A stretch of DNA of 37,116 nucleotides from an uncultured Lachnospiraceae bacterium (GCA_910587295.1 CAJULP010000092.1:1-37116), one strand, 5' to 3'. Positions 1 through 7,501 are shown, numbered from the stretch's first letter. Notes: generated from the letters alone by a model not told the origin. Made by a program: numbers and translations.

Positions 1-2
1 AT

Positions 3-521
3 GATTTTGATTTTAATTCCGCACAGATCGGAAATTACAAAGAACTTTTCAGACTGGCAGACAGAGAAAGCATTATTGATTTGATTTATGACCTTTTCAA
101 TTATGGCTTTATGGCAGGATATAAGCAATCAGAAGCCGAACGGAAAGCAAAGATTGATAAACGTGTAAAAGACGATATGCACCGCCGACTTTTAGAGTTA
201 GTCTATTATCTGCCTTTTGGGTATCGTGCAGAATATTTCTATTGTATGATGTCCTATCTGCTGCCGGAAGATTGTTTTTATCTTATGCCAAAGAGAATAA
301 CAAAGCCAATGCTTGAAATCCGGGCAGAGCGTGAGGACAGAAAATCAAAGGAAGCAGAGCCAGAGCCGGAACAGACCGCAGAAGAAAAGCAAGCCGGAGA
401 ATACCGTTGTAATATCGCAAGAATGATATACGATATTGAAAGTCTTGATACTATCGAAAGCATATATAGCTTTATCATAGGCTTATTGTCTGTCAAGAAA
501 GGCGGTGCCGCTGATGAATAG
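3..521 (+). CDS. Hypothetical protein of a mobile element, 5' end outside window
   Basis: The reading frame is open back to the window edge: 26 sense codons precede the TTG at 81, so the gene almost certainly starts upstream and only its C-terminal ~172 residues are visible. The product is charged and helical with many Tyr and Phe residues. It has a Glu/Lys-rich linker (EPEPEQTAEEKQ) followed by a short helical C-terminus (DIESLDTIESIYSFIIGLL). I see no catalytic motif and do not recognise the family. Its neighbours (a coupled tiny ORF and a ribbon-helix-helix regulator beside rpsI) suggest cargo or a control gene of an integrated element. The last codons overlap the next ORF by 8 nt, which points to translational coupling. 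Confidence 0.6.
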   Translation, partial: DFDFNSAQIGNYKELFRLADRESIIDLIYDLFNYGFMAGYKQSEAERKAKIDKRVKDDMHRRLLELVYYLPFGYRAEYFYCMMSYLLPEDCFYLMPKRITKPMLEIRAEREDRKSKEAEPEPEQTAEEKQAGEYRCNIARMIYDIESLDTIESIYSFIIGLLSVKKGGAADE

Positions 522-633
522 AAACAGCATAGCAAAGGCAATAGCCGAAGATTTTACCATTCTTGAATATGTCCAGAATATCATTTTAGAGCATTTAAAG
601 GATTATTCCTTATTGTCCGGCACAATATTATAA
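514..633 (+). CDS. 39-residue small ORF coupled to the upstream gene
   Basis: An ATG at 514 lies inside the end of the preceding gene (stop at 519-521) and opens a 39-codon frame ending in TAA at 631-633. The peptide (MNRNSIAKAIAEDFTILEYV...) is mostly amphipathic helix. It loosely resembles the helical C-terminus of the upstream protein (ILEYVQNIILEHL against IESIYSFIIGLL). The overlapping start fits coupled translation, and a terminator follows 34 nt later. It could instead be chance or a degraded gene end. The function is unknown. Confidence 0.45.
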   Translation: MNRNSIAKAIAEDFTILEYVQNIILEHLKDYSLLSGTIL

Positions 634-666
634 GCATAAGCAATAACCGTTACATAGAACCATATT

Positions 667-699
667 AAAGGGTGTCTGTAAAATGCAGATGCCCTTTTT
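667..699. terminator. Bidirectional intrinsic terminator between converging mobile-element genes
   Basis: AAAGGGTGTCTG (667-678) pairs with CAGATGCCCTTT (686-697) over 12 bp, including two G-U pairs, around a 7-nt loop. It runs into T on the plus strand and has the matching A/T run for the minus strand. It lies between the tiny plus-strand ORF and the stop of the minus-strand regulator, so it probably serves both. Confidence 0.8.
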
Positions 700-1105
700 A
701 CTTTTTATGCGTTTTCCCAATAATCCGCCGCACTTCTGATGTTTTCATGCAATGTATATTCCTGCTACCTGTCACGTCATTTATATAGCCCTTTTTCAGA
801 TAGATAAAATATCCCTCGCCTTTGGTATAGGATAAATCTTCTATCATTTCATAATATTTTCTCGGCACTTGCCACTTTTCAAGCATACGCTCCTGTTCCG
901 CATTAAATCCCTGCTTCTTTTCTGCCATCCTGCTTGTACCGTCCGCAAGGTCATTACACACAAGCATATAAAGGTATTCATTCACGCTTGCCCCCATTTC
1001 AGAGCATATGCCCTTTATCCTGTCCTTTTCGCCTTTGGGAATAACAAGGTTTATCCTGTCGTAATGCTCTTTGATATGCTGGTTCTTATACGCTGTTCTA
1101 TCCAT
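698..1105 (-). CDS. Ribbon-helix-helix-type DNA-binding protein of a mobile element
   Basis: This 135-residue protein has an Arc/MetJ-like pattern near residues 17-52. A short strand (RINLVIPKGEKD) is followed by helix, turn (SEMGASVNEYL) and helix, as in ribbon-helix-helix repressors and antitoxin-like proteins carried by conjugative elements. The rest (about 60-135) is basic and rich in Tyr and Lys, with no motif I know. The ATG has a good site (AAGGGCGG, 7 nt away). Its promoter contains a perfect GTCTT/AAGAC inverted repeat, so it probably represses itself. No toxin partner is visible next to it. A non-antitoxin regulator or relaxosome accessory role is also possible. Confidence 0.65.
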   Translation of the reverse strand: MDRTAYKNQHIKEHYDRINLVIPKGEKDRIKGICSEMGASVNEYLYMLVCNDLADGTSRMAEKKQGFNAEQERMLEKWQVPRKYYEMIEDLSYTKGEGYFIYLKKGYINDVTGSRNIHCMKTSEVRRIIGKTHKK

Positions 1106-1134
1106 GAAAACACCGCCCTTTTCTTAATAACCGC

Positions 1135-1163
1135 ATTATACAAAAGTCTTACGCAAGACACAA
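1135..1163 (-). promoter_or_regulatory. Promoter with embedded palindromic operator for the RHH regulator
   Basis: On the minus strand, TTGTGT (1158-1163) and TATAAT (1135-1140) are 17 bp apart. GTCTT-ACGC-AAGAC (1146-1159) is a perfect 5+5 inverted repeat filling the spacer. Binding there would block RNA polymerase, so autoregulation by the downstream protein is the likely reading. The protein-site link is inferred. Confidence 0.7.
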
Positions 1164-1180
1164 GGTTTTTATGCTCTCGT

Positions 1181-1202
1181 TTGTGTGCTACTTGTGTGCT
1201 AC
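1181..1202. repeat. Tandem 11-bp direct repeat near the element/rpsI boundary
   Basis: TTGTGTGCTAC occurs twice, back to back. It lies between the regulator's promoter and the rpsI terminator. Short direct repeats close to an element end are typical arm-type binding sites of tyrosine integrases, but no integrase gene is in the window, so that role is inference. Confidence 0.5.
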
Positions 1203-1255
1203 GCTTCAAAATTCAGCACTTTTTACCACAATTTTAGAAAACTTTAGATTAAAGA

Positions 1256-1288
1256 AAACCCTTGAAAATACTGGACTTTCAAGGGTTT
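1256..1288 (-). terminator. Intrinsic terminator of the rplM-rpsI operon
   Basis: A perfect 12-bp stem, AAACCCTTGAAA (1256-1267) with TTTCAAGGGTTT (1277-1288), has a 9-nt loop. On the minus strand it is followed by TCTTT. It begins 26 nt after the rpsI stop codon. Confidence 0.85.
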
Positions 1289-1314
1289 CATAAAATCTCT
1301 TATTCTGCTTGTAA

Positions 1315-1710
1315 TTATCGCTTGCTGAACTGCGGAGCGCGACGAGCCGCTTTGAGACCGTATTTCTTTCTTTCTTTCATACGAGAATCTCTCGTCAGAT
1401 ATCCGGCTTTTTTAAGTACCGGCCTGTAATCTGCGTCCACCTGAAGCAGTGCCCTTGCAATACCGTGCCTGATCGCACCTGCCTGGCCTGTGTATCCACC
1501 GCCGCGCACATTGACAAGCACATCATACTTACCAACCGTATCTGTTGCCGCTAAAGGCTGGCGGACGATCACCTTTAATGTCTCTAATCCAAAATAATCA
1601 TCAATAGGTCTTTTATTAATTACAATATCTCCCTTTCCGGGTGCTAAATATACTCTGGCAATAGATTTTTTTCTTCTACCGGTTCCGTAAAATTTTGCTG
1701 ACTTAGCCAT
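1315..1710 (-). CDS. rpsI: 30S ribosomal protein S9
   Basis: The protein is 131 residues, the usual S9 length. The N-terminus (FYGTGRRKKSIARVYL), the central GGGYTGQAGAIRHGIARAL segment and the basic tail ending in QFSKR are diagnostic. The conserved C-terminal Lys-Arg reaches into the ribosomal P site. The gene is the second of the rplM-rpsI pair, 23 nt after rplM, and is followed by a strong terminator. The 3' end of rpsI is a known insertion target for integrative elements in Firmicutes, and element-like genes lie just beyond it here, but the coding sequence is intact. Confidence 0.98.
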   Translation of the reverse strand: MAKSAKFYGTGRRKKSIARVYLAPGKGDIVINKRPIDDYFGLETLKVIVRQPLAATDTVGKYDVLVNVRGGGYTGQAGAIRHGIARALLQVDADYRPVLKKAGYLTRDSRMKERKKYGLKAARRAPQFSKR

Positions 1711-1733
1711 TTTATTCTTCTCCTTTCAGTCCC

Positions 1734-2162
1734 TTAAAATGTCAGTACTTCAGGCTTCTGCGCTGCATGCTGATGCTCAGGGCCCACATACACATGAAGC
1801 TTTTTGTACATCTGTCTTCCTAAAGGTCCCTTGGGAAGCATGCCTTTAACAGCAAGCTCTACTACTCTCTCAGGTTTCTTGGCCATCATCTCGCGGAGAG
1901 TGGTTTCTTTCAGTCCCCCTACATAACCAGAGTGATGATAGTAAATTTTCTGGTCAAGCTTCCTTCCTGTTACTTTAACCTTCTCTGCGTTCACGATAAT
2001 CACAAAGTCACCTGTATCCATATGAGGGGTGAAGATCGGCTTATTTTTCCCTCTTAAAACTTTAGCTACTTCAGACGCCAAACGTCCTAATGTCATATTT
2101 GCAGCATCCACTACATACCATTTTCTGTCGATGGTAGCAGGACTAGCCATAAATGTTTTCAT
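1734..2162 (-). CDS. rplM: 50S ribosomal protein L13
   Basis: The product is 142 residues from the start MKTFMASPATIDRKWYVVDA, which aligns with the family's usual N-terminus. The frame is open 10 codons further, through an ATG at 2174 and a TTG at 2192, but those extra residues are not typical of L13. Family signatures include TLGRLASEVAKVLRGK, HMDTGDFVIIVNAEKV and GMLPKGPLGRQMYKKLHVY. L13 is an early 23S-binding assembly protein. It is first in a two-gene operon with rpsI, behind a sigma-A promoter and a leader of about 200 nt. The start is slightly uncertain because the ATG at 2174 also has an AGGAAAGG site close by. Confidence 0.96.
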   Translation of the reverse strand: MKTFMASPATIDRKWYVVDAANMTLGRLASEVAKVLRGKNKPIFTPHMDTGDFVIIVNAEKVKVTGRKLDQKIYYHHSGYVGGLKETTLREMMAKKPERVVELAVKGMLPKGPLGRQMYKKLHVYVGPEHQHAAQKPEVLTF

Positions 2163-2361
2163 TTCATCCACCATGCCTTTCCTAATTTTCAATTAGTTCC
2201 TTCAGATATCTTTCATCCTCACCGGATGTCCGGGCCGGTGATTTTGTCCGATACTCCAAAGCATTCTATCATAACGCTTTGTCAGGGAATGATGGAGCCC
2301 AGGCCATAAAATATGCTCCCAAAAGCCACATCGGGCAAAGCATTACCAAACTTCGTCACAT
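2163..2361 (-). promoter_or_regulatory. Long 5' leader of rplM-rpsI (candidate ribosomal-protein leader)
   Basis: The predicted transcript start (about 2361) lies about 200 nt before rplM and no gene fills the gap. A perfect CACCGG/CCGGTG hairpin (2220-2225 with 2235-2240) lies about 60 nt before the start codon. An upstream AAAGC/GCTTT pairing is also possible. L13 leaders that bind the protein product are known in Firmicutes; whether this one matches that consensus could not be tested here. Confidence 0.5.
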
Positions 2362-2367
2362 TGAATA

Positions 2368-2396
2368 ATTATATTATACGCACCCTCGTGTGTCAA
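2368..2396 (-). promoter_or_regulatory. Consensus sigma-A promoter for rplM-rpsI
   Basis: On the minus strand, TTGACA (2391-2396) and TATAAT (2368-2373) are separated by exactly 17 bp, a perfect consensus. An 8-bp hairpin (ACATTTTC/GAAAATGT, 2398-2417) sits immediately upstream, just after truA, and may separate the two transcription units. Confidence 0.92.
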
Positions 2397-2422
2397 CACA
2401 TTTTCTGAAGAAAATGTACTTT

Positions 2423-3190
2423 CTAAAGAACATCTGACACCTTCCCGAATGGCTGCTGCCACTCATACCTGACCAATGTCAGACCGCATGCCGGTGCCGT
2501 AGGCCCCGCCGCCGACCTGTCCTTTGCCTGCAGTATTTCCTGCATTTTTTCCGGCTCTATATTTCCCCGTCCTACTTCCATCAAAGTTCCGGCAATAATC
2601 CTCACCATATTATAAAGGAAGCCACTGCCGCATACACGAAGGATGATCTCTTCCCCATCCCGTATTACCTCCAGTTCATAAAGCGTCCGAACGGTGGTTT
2701 CTACAACCGCAGCCGATGCGCAAAAACTCATAAAATCATGCTCGCCCTTAAGATAACCGGCTGCCTGCCGCATCTTCTCTTCATCAAGGGGAACGTAAGT
2801 AAAATGGGCATATCTTCTCTTTGTGGGCAAGGGAAATTCCCGGTTTAATATCCGATACTCATAAGTCTTCCTGCTGGCGCAGTGCCTTGGATGGAAATCC
2901 GGCTCTGTCTCTTTGGACTTTTGGATCCTGATATCCTCCGGCAGCCTTTGATTTAAGGCATAGGCGATCTTCTGTGCCGGTATCTTCGTATCCGTGTCAA
3001 AGACCGCGGCATTACACAGCGCATGTACGCCGGAATCCGTCCTGCTTGCGCCTATGACCTGTATCTCCTCACCTAAAAGCGCCGTTAAGGCTTTATTTAG
3101 CTCGCCTTCTATCGTGGGCACACCGGGCTGCAGCTGCCAGCCATGGTAATCCGTTCCGTCGTAAGCCACTATCAACATGATCCTTTTCAA
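2423..3190 (-). CDS. truA: tRNA pseudouridine(38-40) synthase TruA
   Basis: This 255-residue enzyme isomerises uridines 38-40 in the tRNA anticodon stem-loop. The catalytic aspartate is D52 in the conserved RTDSGVHA motif. Other signatures are YDGTDYHGWQ near the N-terminus, DFMSFCA in the middle and GSGFLYNMVRIIAG near residue 190. The start is a TTG at 3190 preceded by AAGGAGG at 5-nt spacing; the nearby in-frame ATG four codons later is too far from that site. The gene follows ecfT by 16 nt and is the last gene of the ecf operon, a common clostridial order. Confidence 0.96.
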   Translation of the reverse strand: MKRIMLIVAYDGTDYHGWQLQPGVPTIEGELNKALTALLGEEIQVIGASRTDSGVHALCNAAVFDTDTKIPAQKIAYALNQRLPEDIRIQKSKETEPDFHPRHCASRKTYEYRILNREFPLPTKRRYAHFTYVPLDEEKMRQAAGYLKGEHDFMSFCASAAVVETTVRTLYELEVIRDGEEIILRVCGSGFLYNMVRIIAGTLMEVGRGNIEPEKMQEILQAKDRSAAGPTAPACGLTLVRYEWQQPFGKVSDVL

Positions 3191-3205
3191 AGCAGCCTCC
3201 TTTTC

Positions 3206-4009
3206 CTACCAGAGGATTTTCCCTGCCAGGATGGCGGCCGCAAAGTAACAGACCACCGTGCCATATGCCAGAAAATCTCTTTTCCTGTAGATCAACGGCT
3301 TCATCTTCGTCCTCTGCTCCCCGCCCCGGTAGCACCTTGCTTCCATCGCCATGGCCAGGTCATTTGCCCTCCTAAAAGCGGAAATGAAAAGCGGAACCAA
3401 AAGCGGCACAAGGCTTTTTGCCTTTTTGATCAGGTTCCCGCTCTCAAAATCCGCTCCCCGGGCAATCTGGGCTTTCATGATCTTGTCCGTCTCCTCCAGC
3501 AGGATCGGGATAAACCGAAGGGCGATAGACATCATCATGGCAATCTCATGTACCGGCACCTTAAAGAACTTTAAGGGCTTTAAAAGCTTTTCCAGCGCAT
3601 CCGTTAAGTTGTTTGGGGTGGTGGTCAGCGTCATCACGGAAGACCCCATGATCAAAAACACCAGCCTCACCGCCATAAACCCTGCCAGCCTTATCCCTTC
3701 TTTCGTGATCCGCAGCTTCCAGATGGTGACAAGAGGCTCTCCGGGCGTCAGAAAAAGGTTAAACACCACCGCGATCAACAAAAGGAACACGATCGACTTC
3801 ATGCCCCTTACCATAAATTTAAAGGGAACTTTGGACAGTTTTATGACTGCCAGTAAAAACAGTCCCGCAGCCAGATATCCAATCCAGTTATCTACAATGA
3901 AAAGGGAAATGATATAAAAAAACGTAGTTACCAGCTTTACCCTTGGATCAAGCCTGTGTATGACCGAATCTGTCTGATAATATTGTCCTAACGTGATATC
4001 TCTTAACAT
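3206..4009 (-). CDS. ecfT: Energy-coupling factor transporter transmembrane subunit EcfT
   Basis: The 267-residue membrane protein has about five hydrophobic segments in the N-terminal half and near the C-terminus, and long cytoplasmic coupling helices. The two Ala-Arg motifs of EcfT are visible in IARGADF and MEARCYRGGEQRT; these contact the ATPase pair. EcfT links the ATPases to interchangeable S-components that bind vitamins or metals. No S-component is encoded nearby, so this is probably a shared group II module. The start lies 4 nt beyond the ecfA2 stop, consistent with one operon. Confidence 0.95.
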   Translation of the reverse strand: MLRDITLGQYYQTDSVIHRLDPRVKLVTTFFYIISLFIVDNWIGYLAAGLFLLAVIKLSKVPFKFMVRGMKSIVFLLLIAVVFNLFLTPGEPLVTIWKLRITKEGIRLAGFMAVRLVFLIMGSSVMTLTTTPNNLTDALEKLLKPLKFFKVPVHEIAMMMSIALRFIPILLEETDKIMKAQIARGADFESGNLIKKAKSLVPLLVPLFISAFRRANDLAMAMEARCYRGGEQRTKMKPLIYRKRDFLAYGTVVCYFAAAILAGKILW

Positions 4010-4013
4010 CCTG

Positions 4014-4868
4014 CTACCTCTGCCGCCTTAATGCGCTTAATATCGAATTTTTAGCTTCTTCAATGGTTGTGGCGCCCGTATCCACCATAAGCCCTTTTTC
4101 CCGAAGCTCCTGCATGATATAAGTGACCTGTGGCGCTGCCAGTCCTATCTCTTCCAGCTCTTTATAGTGGCCAAAGACCTCTTTTGGTTCCTGGTCAAAC
4201 ATCACCTGCCCCCTGTTCATCACAATGATACGATCCACGTACTTTGCCACATCGTCCATGCTGTGGGAGACCAGAATAACCGTCATACCCGTTTCTTCCC
4301 GGAGCTTTGCCACCTGGTCTAAAATCTCGTCTCTTCCCTTAGGGTCTAACCCTGCCGTAGGCTCATCCAAGATCAGCACCTCCGGTTTCATGGCGAGCAC
4401 ACCGGCAATAGCTACCCTTCTTTTTTGCCCGCCGGACAGATCAAAGGGTGACTGATAAAAATACTCATCCTCCAGCCCCACCTGTTTTAACGCCGCATAG
4501 GCCCTAAGCTCTACATCCTTCTTATCAAGGCCAAGGTTTTTGGGGCCAAAACATACGTCCGTAAACACATCAATTTCAAACAACTGGTGTTCCGGATACT
4601 GAAATACCAGCCCTACCTTACTGCGCAGCTCCTTGCGGTTAAAATCACTGTCATGGATATCCGCCCCGTTATAATAAATATTTCCGCCTGTAGGCGCTAA
4701 TAGCCCGTTCAAATGTTGTACCAGCGTGGACTTCCCCGAACCGGTATGTCCGATCAGTCCGATAAACTGTCCTTCCGGGATCGTCAGGTTGATATCCTTA
4801 AGCGCCGCAAACTCCATCGCCGTTCCGGCTTCATATATATGACTTACATGATCCAAAATAATAGACAT
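4014..4868 (-). CDS. ecfA2: Energy-coupling factor transporter ATPase EcfA2
   Basis: This 284-residue ABC ATPase has Walker A GHTGSGKST (about residues 37-45), Q-loop FQYPEHQLF, signature LSGGQKRR, Walker B VLILDEPTAGLDP and an H-loop in VSHSMDD. The C-terminal extension after about residue 230 is typical of Ecf ATPases. It forms a heterodimer with EcfA1 to power vitamin or metal uptake through EcfT and separate S-components. It lies 15 nt after ecfA1. Confidence 0.95.
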   Translation of the reverse strand: MSIILDHVSHIYEAGTAMEFAALKDINLTIPEGQFIGLIGHTGSGKSTLVQHLNGLLAPTGGNIYYNGADIHDSDFNRKELRSKVGLVFQYPEHQLFEIDVFTDVCFGPKNLGLDKKDVELRAYAALKQVGLEDEYFYQSPFDLSGGQKRRVAIAGVLAMKPEVLILDEPTAGLDPKGRDEILDQVAKLREETGMTVILVSHSMDDVAKYVDRIIVMNRGQVMFDQEPKEVFGHYKELEEIGLAAPQVTYIMQELREKGLMVDTGATTIEEAKNSILSALRRQR

Positions 4869-4883
4869 TTTATTCCCCTTATA

Positions 4884-5729
4884 TCACAGCCCTAAAGCCT
4901 TTACAAGTTCCTGTGTGGTCAGTATCCCGTCCGGGATGTTTAATCCGCTCTTTTTCAGTTCATGAGCCAGCAGCGTGACCTGCGGCACATCCAGCCTAAG
5001 CTCCTTTAGCTTTTCCACCTGGCTGAAAATCTCCCTGGGCGTTCCTTCCATAGCAACCCTGCCTTTATCCATCACAAACACCTTATTGGCATAAATAATC
5101 TCTTCCATATAATGTGTGATCAAAATCATGGTGATGCGCTCCACATCGTTTAACGCTCTCACCGCACGGATCACTTCCCTGCGGCCGCTGGGGTCTAACA
5201 TGGCAGTAGGCTCGTCCAATATGATACATTTGGGGTGCATGGCGATGACACCGGCAATCGACACCCGCTGCTTTTGCCCTCCGGACAGTTTATTCGGGGA
5301 GTATTTACGGAACTCATACATCCCTACCGCCTTAAGGCTCTCCTCCACCCGTTCCCAGATTTCTTTTGTGGGCACGCCCAGGTTTTCCGGGCCAAACCCC
5401 ACATCTTCTTCCACCACCTGCCCAATGATCTGGTTATCCGGATTCTGGAACACCATTCCGGCCTCCTGCCGGATCTCCCAAAGCTTATTCTCATCCGTGG
5501 TGTCCATGCCGTCTACCCATACCGTTCCTTCCGTAGGATAAAGTATGGCGTTGATATGTTTGGCAAGAGTTGACTTTCCGGAACCATTATGTCCCAAAAT
5601 AGCCACGAAATCCCCCTCTTCCACATTAAGGCTTACCTCATCCACCGCCTTGGTGATCCCTTCCACATTTCCCTCTTCATCCCTTCGGATATATTCAAAA
5701 ACCAGGTCCTTTGTTTTTATGATTCCCAT
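4884..5729 (-). CDS. ecfA1: Energy-coupling factor transporter ATPase EcfA1
   Basis: This 281-residue ABC ATPase has Walker A GHNGSGKST, Q-loop FQNPDNQIIG, signature LSGGQKQR and Walker B CIILDEPTAMLDP. It pairs with EcfA2. I chose the ATG at 5729 (MGIIKTKDLVFEY), which has GAAGAGG about 8 nt upstream; a TTG nine codons earlier gives residues unlike the family. It is first in ecfA1-ecfA2-ecfT-truA and has its own promoter about 70 nt upstream. Confidence 0.95.
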   Translation of the reverse strand: MGIIKTKDLVFEYIRRDEEGNVEGITKAVDEVSLNVEEGDFVAILGHNGSGKSTLAKHINAILYPTEGTVWVDGMDTTDENKLWEIRQEAGMVFQNPDNQIIGQVVEEDVGFGPENLGVPTKEIWERVEESLKAVGMYEFRKYSPNKLSGGQKQRVSIAGVIAMHPKCIILDEPTAMLDPSGRREVIRAVRALNDVERITMILITHYMEEIIYANKVFVMDKGRVAMEGTPREIFSQVEKLKELRLDVPQVTLLAHELKKSGLNIPDGILTTQELVKALGL

Positions 5730-5797
5730 CGGCACATCCTCTTCCCATCTTTGCAATCATGCAGACAGATGAACTGCTCCAAATCTTTCAATTTTTT

Positions 5798-5826
5798 ATT
5801 GTACATTATGTTGTTTCCATTTGCAA
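5798..5826 (-). promoter_or_regulatory. Sigma-A promoter of the ecf-truA operon
   Basis: Minus-strand TTGCAA (5821-5826) and TACAAT (5798-5803) are 17 bp apart, upstream of ecfA1. The site lies in the short divergent gap shared with the plus-strand peptidase gene. No convincing promoter was found for that gene. Confidence 0.75.
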
Positions 5827-5844
5827 TAGAATGTATTTTGACGT

Positions 5845-6834
5845 ATGATAAAGATTATGAGTAAAAGAGAAAGGTTTTTAGCAAATATGGATAAATGGTT
5901 AAAGCCCTTAGGCTTTCTTGCAATATTGATCCTCATATTTTCCTTGATCGCAAGGCTTCTTTCCGGAGGGGAGACTTTAGCGGAATACGCCGAAAAAAAT
6001 CCGGAGATCGCCTATGCGACTCCTCAAAAAACACAAGTGCCCAGCCCTTCCCGCAGTCCGGAACCGGTGCCCTCGCCCACCGCTGCCCCTACGGCTTCCC
6101 CTGTTCCTTCCGAAGCTTTGGCAGCTCATGAACAACCTTTTATTCCTGTGGAGGAAGAATCAGCGGAAAGCACCCATTATATGGACGGTTTTTTCTATCA
6201 GCCATTGTCCGATGTCGTCACTGCGCGGATCACCGGGCTTTCTTATCCTGTCTGTGAAAGCATTGCCCCTACCCTTTCCATAGATGTTGTTAACGTAATC
6301 GCAGACACCGACAAACCGGCTGTTTCTTATGAGGATCTGTGCTATATGAATGTCCGGTACTATGATTTTGAAGGAGAAATCCAAACCGGGGAACTGATCT
6401 GCAACAAAGGGATCGCACAGGATCTGGTGGAAATTTTTTACGAACTGTACCTGAATGAATATCAGATCGAAAAGATACGGCTGATCGACGAGTATGGGGG
6501 CGACGATACGGCCTCCATGGAGGATAACAACACCTCCTGCTTTAACTACCGAGTGGTGGACGGCACTACGAGCCTGTCCAAACACGCCCTTGGCTGTGCC
6601 ATTGATATCAATCCTTTTTATAACCCCTATGTGGTCTATAACAAAAATGGAAGCGGTGAAACCTATATCTCTCCCAAGGGCAGTGAAAGATATGCGGACC
6701 GCTCCCAAAATTTTCCGTATAAGATCGATGAAAATGACTTATGTTATAAACTTTTTACAGAACATGGCTTTATCTGGGGCGGAAACTGGAACTCCAGTAA
6801 GGATTACCAGCACTTCCAGAAGGTGGTGGAATAG
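5845..6834 (+). CDS. Membrane-anchored M15-family peptidase (VanY/CwlK-like)
   Basis: The 329-residue protein has a basic N-terminus, one hydrophobic segment at about residues 23-40 and a Pro/Ser-rich spacer (about 60-95). The outer domain ends in an M15 metallopeptidase-like region. Likely zinc ligands are H247 and D254 (SKHALGCAIDIN) and H323 (DYQHFQ), with the usual WGGNW just before the last His. Family members cut peptidoglycan cross-peptides, either as D,D-carboxypeptidases or as L-Ala-D-Glu endopeptidases; which applies cannot be told. The start could also be the ATG at 5857; neither has a good ribosome site. The gene interrupts the frequent rplQ-ecfA1 neighbourhood and runs opposite to it. 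Confidence 0.82.
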   Translation: MIKIMSKRERFLANMDKWLKPLGFLAILILIFSLIARLLSGGETLAEYAEKNPEIAYATPQKTQVPSPSRSPEPVPSPTAAPTASPVPSEALAAHEQPFIPVEEESAESTHYMDGFFYQPLSDVVTARITGLSYPVCESIAPTLSIDVVNVIADTDKPAVSYEDLCYMNVRYYDFEGEIQTGELICNKGIAQDLVEIFYELYLNEYQIEKIRLIDEYGGDDTASMEDNNTSCFNYRVVDGTTSLSKHALGCAIDINPFYNPYVVYNKNGSGETYISPKGSERYADRSQNFPYKIDENDLCYKLFTEHGFIWGGNWNSSKDYQHFQKVVE

Positions 6835-7446
6835 CTAGCCCTTTTTTTCCACAATATCTTCATCCCTTACCACTTCCCGGATTGGGTGGATCTTCCCCCA
6901 CTCAATATCCCGGAACTCATTTTCCAGAATCAGCTTTGCAATGCGGTTTCGTTTCATCTTCTTTTGATGCCTTGCCGCCAGGATACAGACCACCGCACAG
7001 GCAGCCGTCATCACCGCCGCTGCCAAACCCCACACCTCTATTGACAGCCGAAGCCGAAAAAGCATGGCGGAGAGGATCAGGATAAGGGCAAAAGCTGACA
7101 GCGCCACCGCATAAAACCCGCCGCCATTGGTTTCAGCTTCCGCAAAAAAATAGTAATAGCACTCCCGGCTGGTCACCTTTTCCTGAAGTTCGCTGCGGAT
7201 TTCCTTAACCAGCTCCTCATCATTTCCCGGAGCTTCCCGCAGCCTGTTATTACCAAAAATCCCGTGCTTTGCCAAGCCTTCTTTACTTTGTACAATCTCA
7301 TCTAACCGCCTGGACGCTCTGGGCCTTAATTTCCCTAAGATGACCGCCATCCCGTCAATGATCCCCGCAAATAACTCAATGACTGCCACAAATAAATTTA
7401 TGATTGATCTGACAAAACCTTTCACTGCCTGATAAATATTATCCAT
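6835..7446 (-). CDS. Small two-helix membrane protein of unknown function
   Basis: The 203-residue product has an N-terminal amphipathic/hydrophobic stretch (about 10-40), a basic linker, and two strong transmembrane segments near 112-130 and 137-157, ending in a charged tail. No known domain was recognised. I start it at the ATG at 7446 because a good promoter lies inside the longer open frame just upstream, which rules out earlier starts. Its stop codon is directly adjacent to the stop of the converging peptidase gene (TAG then CTA), with no terminator between. A link to cell-envelope work is only a guess from that neighbour. Confidence 0.65.
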   Translation of the reverse strand: MDNIYQAVKGFVRSIINLFVAVIELFAGIIDGMAVILGKLRPRASRRLDEIVQSKEGLAKHGIFGNNRLREAPGNDEELVKEIRSELQEKVTSRECYYYFFAEAETNGGGFYAVALSAFALILILSAMLFRLRLSIEVWGLAAAVMTAACAVVCILAARHQKKMKRNRIAKLILENEFRDIEWGKIHPIREVVRDEDIVEKKG

Positions 7447-7501
7447 TTCCACACTCTCAGTTACTCTTATGTTTTTATTTCCTGCCGCATCCCATAGAAA
7501 A

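Noticed and set aside
1181..1202. Tandem 11-mer as a CRISPR-like array
   Set aside because: It has only two copies with no spacer, and no cas genes are nearby.
3093..3335. 80-codon minus-strand frame across the ecfT-truA junction
   Set aside because: It overlaps two clear genes in another frame and encodes Arg/Leu-rich noise.
6160..6708. 182-codon minus-strand frame inside the M15 peptidase gene
   Set aside because: It is fully antisense to a well-supported gene and has no domain or promoter.
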